Assembly (NCBI GenBank): GCA_020634315.1
Contig: JACKBV010000007.1
Span: forward strand, 1-64,000
Direction of reading: 5' to 3'
DNA from: Ardenticatenaceae bacterium
GTDB lineage: Bacteria; Chloroflexota; Anaerolineae; Promineifilales; Promineifilaceae
DNA length: 64,000 bases
In this document: piece by piece, positions 17,424-25,756 of the stretch
Layout of the letters: every line of letters begins with the position of its first letter
Position numbering within the stretch: position 1 is the first letter of the stretch
Program-made: the position numbers and the translations under genes
The notes under the pieces: generated by a model
Databases searched by the model: none
What the model saw: only the letters and a program-made list of their open reading frames with translations
What the model was told of the DNA's origin: nothing

Positions 17424-17756
17424 TCAATTTCTCAGGCCGTTAACTTCGTCCAAATCGCTCGTCTGGTAGCGTGCCGAAATGATGTAAAGCATGGACAACA
17501 CGAACGCCGTTCCGCCCATGCTGATGACAATCGCCGTCAGGATTAAAGCTTGCGGCAGTGCGTCGCTTTGCACGCCCGCAGCCGTGCTGTAAGCCGGGTC
17601 TACACCCTGGTATGCACCCGTGCTCAACAAAAACAGGTTGATGGCATTTGCCAGAATAATCAGCCCAATTGCCGACCGAATCACGTTACGGCGCAGCATT
17701 TGAAAGATACCAATTGCAAAAAGCAATCCTATTGCCAGAGCAGTTAAAAGTTCCAC
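17424..17756 (-). CDS. mrpC: Mrp-type Na+/H+ antiporter subunit C (NuoK-like)
   Basis: 110 residues, three membrane helices. RRNVIRSAIGLIILANAINL and DALPQALILTAIVISMG are typical of MnhC and the related NuoK. It bridges the MrpA and MrpD channels and carries conserved acidic residues near the membrane. It follows the fused mrpAB gene by 41 bases. Confidence 0.92.
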   Translation of the reverse strand: MELLTALAIGLLFAIGIFQMLRRNVIRSAIGLIILANAINLFLLSTGAYQGVDPAYSTAAGVQSDALPQALILTAIVISMGGTAFVLSMLYIISARYQTSDLDEVNGLRN

Positions 17757-17797
17757 TATCGTTACCTCACCACGACTATTCTTTGATGAACGGCCGT

Positions 17798-20695
17798 TTA
17801 CGAATTCCCATCTGTCGTCTCACCGGGATGTCCCAACGTATTCAGCATATAAACCACACTGCCCACCACCGCCAGACAGATCGCCACCTCAAACAAGAAT
17901 GAAGTGCTCAAACTAAATCCCGCAGGCAAGGGCAAGCCCAATAACGCGCCAAAATCAACCGGCGAAAGAAAATGCCCATTGACAAAGGCAGCAATCGCGC
18001 CCGAAACCATCACCAACAGCAAACCGCTGCTAATCAACGGCGCCGCCCGCAGCCAAACCAGGCGCTGCCGTGTCTGGTAATACCCAAACACCACATACCA
18101 AAAACCGACCGCCAGGCTGATAATGACACCCGCCGTAAACCCATCTCCCGGTTGATCATGCCCGTACATCATGTGCGTCGCCGCGATAATCAAGGCCAGC
18201 GGCAGCACAAAATAAGCCACCACCCGCACAAACGGAGATACAAGCTGGCCGCCAATTCCATAAGAGCGCAAAGCCTGCACCGGCAGCGGCAGTTCGTCTA
18301 CCTGCGTGCCCCGGTCGCCATGATGGCGTGCCGCAAGGCGCAGCAATGTGTAAATGCCCAGCCCGGCCATGCTAAAAACGGCAATCTCAATCAACGTATC
18401 CAAAGCACGAAAATCAACGACGATAGCGCCAACAATGTCTTTCGCGCCGGTAAGCGGCTTGGCATTGGCGGCGAAAAAGGGCGTTAAGTAGCTCTCGCGG
18501 GGACGAGAAATCAGGGCGACAAAGGTAACGGCCGTTACCACAGCCCCCATCGCCCCCGCCACCAACCCATCGCGCAGCAGCCCGCGACGGCTTTGCGCAA
18601 ATGTAAACGCCTGCGCTCGCCGCCGCTGCGGACGTGGCAGGCGTGTCAGCGCCAACACCAAAATAACCAACGCCAACGTATCCACAACAATCTGCACCAG
18701 AGCCACATCAGGAGCCGGTTCCAGCGCCATCAATACCGCCACCGCCAATCCAGACGCGCCCAGGGCAACAATGGCCGCAAAATCGCGTACCAACAACACA
18801 CTCGCCAATGCCGCCCCCACAGCGACCAACAGCGCAAACAGACGCAAAATAGCCAGTTCGCCATCAAAGTCGAGAATCGGCCAGGAAACGGCCGTTGCCT
18901 CTGGCAGCGGCACACCCCCTAACAACAGCACCAAAGCGACGACGCTCACCAGCATAATCGACAGGTAAACGCGCAGCCGCCCTTGCTGCAAGCGCGTCGC
19001 CCACGTCGCCAGGGAATCCATGCCATTGAGAACGGCCGTATACACCCCATTCCACGTCGCTCCAGCCAACAGCCTGTCCTGCCAGGCGCGTACCTGCGCC
19101 CGCCGCCAAAACAGCAGCGACCCCAACGAAATGGCGACAAACGACAACAGCACCGGCTCATGCAGGCCCGTCCACAACGCCAACGACACTTTCACCTTGT
19201 CGCCATAAGCAGCTGCGGCCGCATTCGCCAAAAACGCCTCCAAAAATTGCGCGTCCGGCAAACTGACAACCAACGACAGCAAAGCGGGCACAGCCGGAGC
19301 CAACAACATCGCCCACGGCGCTTCATGCCCATGCACGCGTTCATCTTTCACCGGCCCTAAAAAGGTCTCGTAAACCAACATGCCAGACTGCGCCAACAGC
19401 AGCGCTCCCGTCGCCACAGTTGCCGCCACCAAGATGTAGCTTTCCCACGGGGTGAAGGATGGATGAACGGCCGTTGCCAGCAGCGTCTCCTTCGCCAAAA
19501 AACCAAACAAAGGTGGCAGCCCCGCCATCGAAAGCGCTCCCAAGGTCGCCAGCGCAAAACTGACCGGCATCACCCGCCGCAAACCGCCCAACCGCCGTAT
19601 ATCACGCGTGCCCGTCTCATGATCCACAATCCCGGCCACCATAAACAAGGCGCTCTTGTAAAGCGCATGCGCCAGCACTCCCACCACCAGCGCCTTAAAC
19701 GCAATATCCATCTCCTGCCCAATCATCATCACAAACACGCCCAACTGGCTGATGGTCGAATAAGCAAGCAGCGCCTTCAAATCATGCTGCTTCAAGCCCA
19801 AATATGCCCCCATCACCATCGTCGTCCCGCCCACAAGCGTCAGCAGCCAGAACCACGCCTCCGTATTGCCCAATGCCGGATTCAACCGCGCCAACAGGTA
19901 AACACCTGCCTTCACCATTGTCGCCGAATGCAGATAAGCGCTGGCTGGCGTTGGCGCACTCATCGCGCCGGGCAGCCAGATGTGCGCCGGAAATTGAGCG
20001 CTTTTGCTGAACGCGCCAAAAGCGACCAACGCCAACATCGCGCCATAGATTTCGCTACTACGTATCAGTTCACCACTTTGCAAAATGGTCGCCAGGTCAC
20101 TGCCCCCGGCCACATAGCTCACCATGAGCAGCCCCGCCAGCAGGGCAATGCCGCCCCCACCGGTGATGAACAACGCGCGAAAAGCACCCGCACGCGCTTC
20201 CTCATCCTTATACTTATAAGCCACCAACAAATAGGAAATGATGCTCGTCCCTTCCCAAAAGATGAACAGGGTTATCACATCCCCGGCCATAACCACGCCC
20301 AGCATGGCACTCATGAAAAGCAGCAAATAAACCTGGAAGCGCCATGCGCTTTGATCACCCTGGAAATATTGCCCGGCATAGATGACAACCAGCACGCCAA
20401 TCCCGCTCACCAGCAGCACAAAGAGCGCACTGAGGCCATCATAATACAATCCAAGCGACAACCCCAAAGAAGGCAGCCAATTCACTTGCCAACTCAGCAC
20501 GCCGCCATCGGCAATGCGCGACCAGGCGTTCAACGCCGCTACCAATGCCGCCATTGGGAAGATGGCTAACCCCCAGGCCAACTTGTCAGTGGCTATGCGC
20601 AGGCGCATGGGCGACAGCCCCACAACGAGGGCGACCATTGCCCCGATTAAAGGTAGTAAAAGCGGAAGGAGAAGGAGTGTTGTTGCAGTTATCAT
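17798..20695 (-). CDS. mrpA: Fused Mrp antiporter subunits A and B
   Basis: 965 residues. The first about 500 form a NuoL-like antiporter domain (WEGTSIISYLLVAYKYKDEE, FGAFSKSAQFPAHIWLPGAM, LAHALYKSALFMVAGIVDHE, GLPPLFGFLAKETLL). A middle region contains the MbhD/MbhE-like part, and the C terminus (about 825-960; VVAYFVLPLALIIAATHMMY, HDQPGDGFTAGVIISLAVG) is MrpB. A separate mrpB is absent, so this is the group with A and B in one chain. It is the first gene of the operon and lies about 70 bases after a leader terminator, which points to attenuation control. ATG 20695 has no strong ribosome site. Confidence 0.92.
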   Translation of the reverse strand: MITATTLLLLPLLLPLIGAMVALVVGLSPMRLRIATDKLAWGLAIFPMAALVAALNAWSRIADGGVLSWQVNWLPSLGLSLGLYYDGLSALFVLLVSGIGVLVVIYAGQYFQGDQSAWRFQVYLLLFMSAMLGVVMAGDVITLFIFWEGTSIISYLLVAYKYKDEEARAGAFRALFITGGGGIALLAGLLMVSYVAGGSDLATILQSGELIRSSEIYGAMLALVAFGAFSKSAQFPAHIWLPGAMSAPTPASAYLHSATMVKAGVYLLARLNPALGNTEAWFWLLTLVGGTTMVMGAYLGLKQHDLKALLAYSTISQLGVFVMMIGQEMDIAFKALVVGVLAHALYKSALFMVAGIVDHETGTRDIRRLGGLRRVMPVSFALATLGALSMAGLPPLFGFLAKETLLATAVHPSFTPWESYILVAATVATGALLLAQSGMLVYETFLGPVKDERVHGHEAPWAMLLAPAVPALLSLVVSLPDAQFLEAFLANAAAAAYGDKVKVSLALWTGLHEPVLLSFVAISLGSLLFWRRAQVRAWQDRLLAGATWNGVYTAVLNGMDSLATWATRLQQGRLRVYLSIMLVSVVALVLLLGGVPLPEATAVSWPILDFDGELAILRLFALLVAVGAALASVLLVRDFAAIVALGASGLAVAVLMALEPAPDVALVQIVVDTLALVILVLALTRLPRPQRRRAQAFTFAQSRRGLLRDGLVAGAMGAVVTAVTFVALISRPRESYLTPFFAANAKPLTGAKDIVGAIVVDFRALDTLIEIAVFSMAGLGIYTLLRLAARHHGDRGTQVDELPLPVQALRSYGIGGQLVSPFVRVVAYFVLPLALIIAATHMMYGHDQPGDGFTAGVIISLAVGFWYVVFGYYQTRQRLVWLRAAPLISSGLLLVMVSGAIAAFVNGHFLSPVDFGALLGLPLPAGFSLSTSFLFEVAICLAVVGSVVYMLNTLGHPGETTDGNS

Positions 20696-20766
20696 ACGGT
20701 ACGTCGTTTTCTTGTGTTGAGGGGTTGCAGCTGTGCATCATCTGGTGGCAAACCCCGTTTTGCTAA

Positions 20767-20815
20767 TAAAAAAGGCCGACAACAATTCCTTGAAGGAATG
20801 ATTGCCGACCTACCC
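20767..20815 (-). terminator. Intrinsic terminator in the mrp leader
   Basis: On the minus strand, GGTCGGCAATCATTCCTT pairs with AAGGAATTGTTGTCGGCC (a few G-U pairs and mismatches, two-base loop region), followed by a T6 run. It stands about 70 bases before the mrpAB start and after a structured leader, so it can only make sense as a conditional terminator. The left arm can instead pair upstream (GCCGA with TCGGC), giving a candidate antiterminator. Confidence 0.75.
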
Positions 20816-21012
20816 TGCAATCGGCCCGTTCCATGAACTTACCAATTGCCCTGTCAGTCTTTATGATGAGCGCATACCTGCTGCTACCCTGATTGCAGGC
20901 ACAAATTTCTTGTGTAGAGAATTTTGTCCCCGGCAACCCTGATGCCAACCGGCAGCATATTGGTGATGATGACTACTTGCCTGTCATGCAGGCAGTGAAA
21001 AACCTGACCTAA
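20768..21012 (-). ncRNA. Structured leader RNA (candidate riboswitch) upstream of the mrp operon
   Basis: About 240 bases with no credible gene. Minus-strand pairings: GCCTG/CAGGC (loop CATGA), an outer stem GCTGCC (about 20956-20951) with GGTAGC, an inner ten-pair stem ACAAAATTCT/AGAAATTTGT with one mismatch, then GCAATTGG with CCGATTGC enclosing GTTC/GAAC. CAGGGT-type motifs recur three times (near 20935, 20887 and 20813). The last stem, a GCCGA/TCGGC alternative and the terminator are mutually exclusive, the design of a transcriptional riboswitch. It does not match the consensus of any class I can recall (ydaO, M-box, yybP, lysine, glycine, cobalamin). With an Mrp operon downstream, Na+ (DUF1646-type) or c-di-AMP are the first ligands to test. 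Confidence 0.6.
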
Positions 21013-21041
21013 TTTTTATCAAAATATCGACAAAAAATCAA
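21013..21041 (-). promoter_or_regulatory. Predicted promoter of the mrp leader RNA
   Basis: Minus strand: TTGATT (21041-21036), 17-base spacer, TAAAAA (21018-21013), four of six matches in each box. Start would be near 21006-21010, just before the first leader hairpin and just after the stop of the upstream antiporter gene at 21069. Confidence 0.4.
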
Positions 21042-21068
21042 CACGCGCCGAAAAATCTTACAAAATGT

Positions 21069-22892
21069 TTACAAATCGGAGGCATTGTCGGCAATCACGC
21101 CATTGGTCAGCACCAGACTGATGATGGTTTGCCCTGAACGGGGCAGCGGCGGATCTTCTGCCGTAAAAATCGACAGTTCGTGCCGCTCAGTCACCAGAAA
21201 CAGCGGAATGGCGCGATCCCCATACATGTTTTGCCAATCCTGATAAGTGAATTTTTGGGTTAAGCTGGTGGCCTTCACTTCTGCCCCATTTTGCCACTGC
21301 TCTAACAGATAGCGGTAGGTTGTCTGCGCACCAAACAGGAAACGGCCGCGTAGATGCGATGGCTTTTGCTGCAAATTCTCGATGACGTTCTTTGAGCCGA
21401 ACGGCAGCTGATAGACCGCCGCCCGACCAAACACTTCGGGGAAACGGAGCGCAGCCAGGGAGTTGACTTCGTTGTTTGATGTCACCGCCAGTAAACGGCC
21501 GATTCCATCAAACTCACACTCCTCCATCACTTCCTCTGACAAGGCGTCCCCATGGTGCATATCCAGCCCTTCTAGCTGCCCGGCGACAATATTTTGCCAA
21601 TTGGTATCAATCAGCACCACGCGGAAACCGGCATCTTGGATAGACTTTGCCAACGCGCGTGCCCACGCATGTGCGCCAACAAACAACACGCCTTGCGGGT
21701 TTAGCTCGGCCAAGCCAAGACGACGCGCCGCCGGAGCCGCCGTCAGGCCATAAAAGAGCACCGTCCCGACAATGACCAGAAATGTGAGGGGGACAATTGA
21801 TTCTGCGCCGGTATGCCCGGCTTCGGCCAGTTCAAAGGAGAAGACGGAAGCGACCGAGGCGGCGACGATGCCTCGCGGAGCCATCCAGGTGAGGAAAAGA
21901 CGGGAACGGCCGTCCAGGCGCGAACGAAATGTTGAGACCAGAACCGCTAACGGCCGTATCACCACAATCAACACAAGCACAAACAGCACACTCGACCAGC
22001 CCAAACTCGATATATCCGCCAGTTGTAACCGTGAAGCCAATACAATAAACAACACGCCAATCAACAGGATGGTCAAATTCTCTTTAAACTCAACAATATG
22101 CTTAATCGACACCCAATTTTGATTCGCCAGGGCCAGCCCCATGACAGTTACCGTCAGCAAGCCAGCCTCTGGATGCAGCAGATTGGATATGGCAAACGAG
22201 CCAATCGCCAACAATAAAGCCACACCATTTTGCAAATGATCAGGAATCCAAAAGCGTCGCATAAACAACACCAAAATGCCGGCCGCCAATAAGCCGCCAA
22301 TTACGCCAATAAACATCGTCTGCAACACACCGAAGGCAATAGCCGCGGGAACCTGCGAAATTTCCCCTTCCAAAATCGCCTCAAACACCAGCACAGCCAA
22401 CACCGCGCCCACCGGATCAATCAAAATGCCTTCCCACTTGAGAACGGCGGCGACTTCTCCTTTCGGCCGTACCTGGCGCAGCAAGGGGCCAATCACCGTG
22501 GGGCCGGTCACAATCAGGATAGCCCCCAACAATGCAGACAAAGGCCAATTCAGTCCAACGATGTAATGCGCAGACAGGGCCGCAAGCCCCCACGTCAACA
22601 ACGCGCCAACGCTGATTAAACGAAAAATGACATCGCCAACTTTGGGCAATTCGCTTAAACGCAAGGTCAGGCCGCCTTCAAACAAGATAATGGCGACGGA
22701 AATGGACACAACGGGGAATAATAAATCGCCAAACAGGACGTCTGGCTCGATGATGCCGGTTATGGGGCCAGCCAAAAAGCCGAACAACAATAACAGCAAA
22801 ATAGAGGGGAGGCGCAGCCGCCAGGCAAACCATTGGGCACTTACGCCCAGAACAATGATAGCAGCAACTCCCAGCAAAAGATGTTCAGACAC
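21069..22892 (-). CDS. CPA-family Na+(K+)/H+ antiporter with C-terminal nucleotide-binding domain
   Basis: 607 residues. About 12 membrane helices in the first 395 include VAIILFEGGLTLRLSEL, LGAILIVTGPTVIGPLLRQV and WEGILIDPVGAVLAV (the paired-Asp region of cation/proton antiporters; here Asp-Pro). From about 400 a Rossmann-like TrkA-N domain follows (VLFVGAHAWARALAKSIQDA, FRVVLIDTNWQN, DALSEEVMEECEFDGIGRLL), with a further C-terminal part. It probably exports Na+ or K+ under nucleotide control. The start is GTG 22892 with AAGGAG upstream. It sits directly upstream of the mrp leader and downstream of an MpsC-like gene, all on one strand. Confidence 0.88.
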   Translation of the reverse strand: MSEHLLLGVAAIIVLGVSAQWFAWRLRLPSILLLLLFGFLAGPITGIIEPDVLFGDLLFPVVSISVAIILFEGGLTLRLSELPKVGDVIFRLISVGALLTWGLAALSAHYIVGLNWPLSALLGAILIVTGPTVIGPLLRQVRPKGEVAAVLKWEGILIDPVGAVLAVLVFEAILEGEISQVPAAIAFGVLQTMFIGVIGGLLAAGILVLFMRRFWIPDHLQNGVALLLAIGSFAISNLLHPEAGLLTVTVMGLALANQNWVSIKHIVEFKENLTILLIGVLFIVLASRLQLADISSLGWSSVLFVLVLIVVIRPLAVLVSTFRSRLDGRSRLFLTWMAPRGIVAASVASVFSFELAEAGHTGAESIVPLTFLVIVGTVLFYGLTAAPAARRLGLAELNPQGVLFVGAHAWARALAKSIQDAGFRVVLIDTNWQNIVAGQLEGLDMHHGDALSEEVMEECEFDGIGRLLAVTSNNEVNSLAALRFPEVFGRAAVYQLPFGSKNVIENLQQKPSHLRGRFLFGAQTTYRYLLEQWQNGAEVKATSLTQKFTYQDWQNMYGDRAIPLFLVTERHELSIFTAEDPPLPRSGQTIISLVLTNGVIADNASDL

Positions 22893-23025
22893 ACGCTTCT
22901 CCTTCGAAAAAATAACTTAACGCAAAGACGCAGAGAGGCAGAGAAAAGAGAATTCTCGTATTCTGCGCGAATTTTCATTCATGGTGGTCAGCGACAGCCA
23001 GTGAAATCTTCCCTTCATTTTATGG

Positions 23026-23063
23026 GCAAGGCATCAGACCGTGACTTTGGTCAGATGCCTTGC
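23026..23063 (-). terminator. Strong inverted repeat after the DUF2294 gene
   Basis: Arms GCAAGGCATCAGACC (23026-23040) and GGTCAGATGCCTTGC (23049-23063) pair with one mismatch around an eight-base loop, 31 bases after the DUF2294 stop. There is no T-run on either side, so it may be a processing or REP-type element rather than a classical terminator. The rest of the 200-base gap holds nothing recognisable. Confidence 0.5.
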
Positions 23064-23093
23064 ATAATATCGCCTAAAAAATGGGCGCTTTTA

Positions 23094-23462
23094 TCAACGA
23101 AATCGTTTGTCGAGATCGTCGCTTAGGGTGAACACGATGATGCGCTCACCTGTACGCGTACTCATGTCGGAATGCAAGCTAACCAATTGACTGCCGGTGA
23201 CAGATGCCACAATCTCCGCCAGTAAGGGACGGGATGTCTCAAACAGTTGGCGACGTGTTTCTTTGATCAGGGAACGGCCGTCGCTGGTCTCTACCAGCTT
23301 TTGTTCGGCCGGCGTCAACACCCCCTGAAGGCGCACCAGGATCATATCCTTGATGAAAAATGTGCGTGCATCCAGCGGGCCGCGTCCCAAATACTCTTTT
23401 TCAAAGCGCACAATGGCCTTTGTAAACTCGTCCTCAGCCTGTCCTTTGGTTAAACTCGTCAT
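23094..23462 (-). CDS. DUF2294 / MpsC-family protein
   Basis: 122 residues matching the whole DUF2294 pattern: YLGRGPLDARTFFIKDMILV, VRLQGVLTPAEQKLVETSDG, RSLIKETRRQLFETSRPLL, VTGSQLVSLHSDMSTRTGER and VFTL. The family is named for MpsC of the Staphylococcus membrane-potential-generating system, where it accompanies NuoL-like and DUF2309 proteins; its biochemical role is unsettled. Here it precedes a cation antiporter and the mrp operon on the same strand, which supports a link with Na+ or bicarbonate-related transport. Confidence 0.85.
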   Translation of the reverse strand: MTSLTKGQAEDEFTKAIVRFEKEYLGRGPLDARTFFIKDMILVRLQGVLTPAEQKLVETSDGRSLIKETRRQLFETSRPLLAEIVASVTGSQLVSLHSDMSTRTGERIIVFTLSDDLDKRFR

Positions 23463-23534
23463 TGTTTTTTCCCTTGACTGCCTCTTCTGTGCGCAACGAG
23501 TGTAAGTTCAAGTCAAAGATTGTCAAGGCGATAG

Positions 23535-23563
23535 TTGCACCAGTGTCAGGCTCTTCTCATAAT
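23535..23563 (+). promoter_or_regulatory. Predicted promoter of the first DUF2142 gene
   Basis: TTGCAC (23535-23540), a 17-base spacer and CATAAT (23558-23563). The ATG is only nine bases after the -10 box, so the transcript would have a leader of at most about three bases. A G-rich AGGGGG between them would not be transcribed. Confidence 0.45.
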
Positions 23564-23572
23564 TAGGGGGCT

Positions 23573-25756
23573 ATGGATCATCGAAAACTGCTTGGCCTGA
23601 TTCTTGCTCTTTATCTGCTGTTGACCTGGGGATTCAGCGTAACCACGCCCCTTTTTGAAGCGCCCGACGAACAACACCATTACTTCACAGCCCAATTCAT
23701 TGCCGATACGGGCAAACTCCCCACATCGCTCGAAAACCATCTGGCACGGCAAGAAGCGGCGCAACCGCCTCTTTACTACCTGCTAGCGGCCGCGTTCATT
23801 GCGCCGCTTGACACGGGCAATGTGGCGGCGCAGCTTTGGCCGAACCCGTATGTCGATGTCCTCTCCCCACAGCCCACGACAAATATCAATGCGTTTGTCC
23901 ACACAACGGCCGAAAATTGGCCCTGGCATGGGTATGTTTTGGCGGCGCATCTTCTGCGAGCGCTTAACGGCTTGCTTGGTTTGGGGACGTTGTTGTTTGT
24001 GTATGGAAGCGGCCGTTTCCTTTGGCCCGACTCACCAACAAAAGCAGTGCTCGCCACGGCGCTCATCGCCTTCCTGCCCCAATTTACCTTTCTCCACGGC
24101 GCAATCAACAACGACGGCCTCCTCATTTGTCTCAGCAGCGCCACCTTGTGGCAGCTTTTGCGCCTCTGGTACAAGCCATTGGTCAAGCCGCGCGATTTAT
24201 TGCTGCTGGGCACAACCATCGCCCTGGCAATCCTCACCAAAATGACGGGGCTGCTGCTCCTGGTTTTAGCCGTTATGGTCATTGTTTTGTGGTGGTTTTC
24301 ACGGCAACCGTCAACAGATTTGAAACTTTCTACGCGCATCAAGCAGCTGCTGCTCCTGATGCTGCCGGTGCTGCTCATCTCTGGCTGGTTGTTTTGGCGC
24401 AACTGGACACTTTACGGAGACCCCACCGCCACCAACCAATTTGTCATCCTAGCCGGGGGGAATCGTCAGTACACGCTGCGCCAGGTTTGGGCAGATATGG
24501 ATCGCGTCTGGCTGTCCTTGTTCGCCGTTTTTGGGTGGATGAATGTGCGCCCGCCAACATGGGTTTATGGGGTTTGGCAGGGCATCGTTCTTGCTGCTGC
24601 CGCAGGGGGGGTATGGATTTTGGCGCGATCCAGGCAACGGCCGTTAACCGTCCGCAGCACATTCCTGCAATCACCCGCTCCCTGGCTGGCAGCCTGGGTC
24701 GGTCTCGTGTTGGTGGCCTGGCTGCGCTTCATGATGCAAACACCGGCCGACCAAGGTCGGCTGCTCTTCCCTGCCATTTTGCCGCTGGCATTGGCCCTGG
24801 CACATGGACTGAGCCAGTTACGAAGCCGCATCATCCCCTGGCTGGCAGCCATCCTGGCACTCAGCACCACGCTGACCAGCCTGTTTTTTGTCGTGCCTCA
24901 AGCCTATGCGCGGCCACGCATCATCACCACGGCCGAAATTCCGGCGACCGCCCATCTTTTGTATGAGGAAATGGCAGAGGGGCTGATTTTGGTGGCGGGT
25001 GAAGCAAATACGGCCGTTTCCCATCCACAGCAGCTCGTCCCTTTCACCCTTTACTGGCAAGCGACGCAGCCATTAACGGCAGCGCCAACCGTCGTCCTCA
25101 AACTGTTTGGGCGTGATCAGGCTGTTCTCGACAGCCAACATGGGTATCACGGGCGGGGACTTTACCCGGCGACACTGTGGCCGCAAGGAGATGCCATCAT
25201 TGTGGAGGAGGTTTTCTTGCGCCCGGACGCGGCAACGGCCGTTCCCACGCTGGCACGCTTGCTGGCAACAGTGCCGGAACAAGGGGAAGCGGTGCCAGTT
25301 GCCACAATGAAAATCGTTCCGGCCAGTTGGCCGCGTCCGGCGGCATCTGTTCTGGCTCAGGTCGGCGAGGCAATTGAGATAACGGCCGTTTCCCTGAGCA
25401 GCGAAACGGCCGTTGCCGGGGATGCGATCAACATACAAATTGAGTGGCAGGTAACGGCCGTTCCCGGCCAAGACCTCACCACCTTTATCCACCTGGGAGA
25501 CCCAACACAGGCTCCATTAGCCCAGGTGGATGGCCTTCCGCTAAATGGGGATTATCCCACTCGCTATTGGGATGCAGGCGAACGGTTTACCGACACCTAC
25601 ACCCTTGTGCTCCCCGCCGATTTAGCGCCAGGGGAATATCCTGTGCAGTTTGGTCTGTACGATAACCAGACTGGCGTGCGCCTGCCCTTGTCGGTAGACG
25701 GCGCACGCCAACTAAATGACGTTTACGGCGTCGGTTCAATCACGGTAATGCGGTAA
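23573..25756 (+). CDS. DUF2142-type polytopic membrane glycosyltransferase-like protein
   Basis: 727 residues. An N-terminal helix is followed by FEAPDEQHHYFTAQFIADTG and LARQEAAQPPLYYLLAAAF, the acidic-loop and Q-P-PLYY motifs of GT-C-like DUF2142/GT39-type proteins that use lipid-linked sugar donors. About 11 helices fill residues 10-445. The C-terminal 270 residues form an extracytoplasmic beta-rich region with two similar modules (EITAVSLSSETAVAGDAINI; DLTTFIHLGDPTQAPLAQVD). It shares this architecture with the minus-strand gene at 28470. The substrate is unknown; envelope glycans or glycolipids are likely. Its last 34 bases overlap the end of the convergent sugar dehydrogenase gene. Confidence 0.78.
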   Translation: MDHRKLLGLILALYLLLTWGFSVTTPLFEAPDEQHHYFTAQFIADTGKLPTSLENHLARQEAAQPPLYYLLAAAFIAPLDTGNVAAQLWPNPYVDVLSPQPTTNINAFVHTTAENWPWHGYVLAAHLLRALNGLLGLGTLLFVYGSGRFLWPDSPTKAVLATALIAFLPQFTFLHGAINNDGLLICLSSATLWQLLRLWYKPLVKPRDLLLLGTTIALAILTKMTGLLLLVLAVMVIVLWWFSRQPSTDLKLSTRIKQLLLLMLPVLLISGWLFWRNWTLYGDPTATNQFVILAGGNRQYTLRQVWADMDRVWLSLFAVFGWMNVRPPTWVYGVWQGIVLAAAAGGVWILARSRQRPLTVRSTFLQSPAPWLAAWVGLVLVAWLRFMMQTPADQGRLLFPAILPLALALAHGLSQLRSRIIPWLAAILALSTTLTSLFFVVPQAYARPRIITTAEIPATAHLLYEEMAEGLILVAGEANTAVSHPQQLVPFTLYWQATQPLTAAPTVVLKLFGRDQAVLDSQHGYHGRGLYPATLWPQGDAIIVEEVFLRPDAATAVPTLARLLATVPEQGEAVPVATMKIVPASWPRPAASVLAQVGEAIEITAVSLSSETAVAGDAINIQIEWQVTAVPGQDLTTFIHLGDPTQAPLAQVDGLPLNGDYPTRYWDAGERFTDTYTLVLPADLAPGEYPVQFGLYDNQTGVRLPLSVDGARQLNDVYGVGSITVMR

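Noticed and set aside
19463..20569. 368-codon plus-strand open frame inside mrpAB
   Set aside because: Rich in Arg, Gln and His with no motif, opposite to a clear membrane transporter; a shadow of the high-GC coding strand.
20763..20948. 61-codon minus-strand frame in the mrp leader
   Set aside because: It runs through the stems and the terminator, has no ribosome site and no homology; RNA structure explains the region better.
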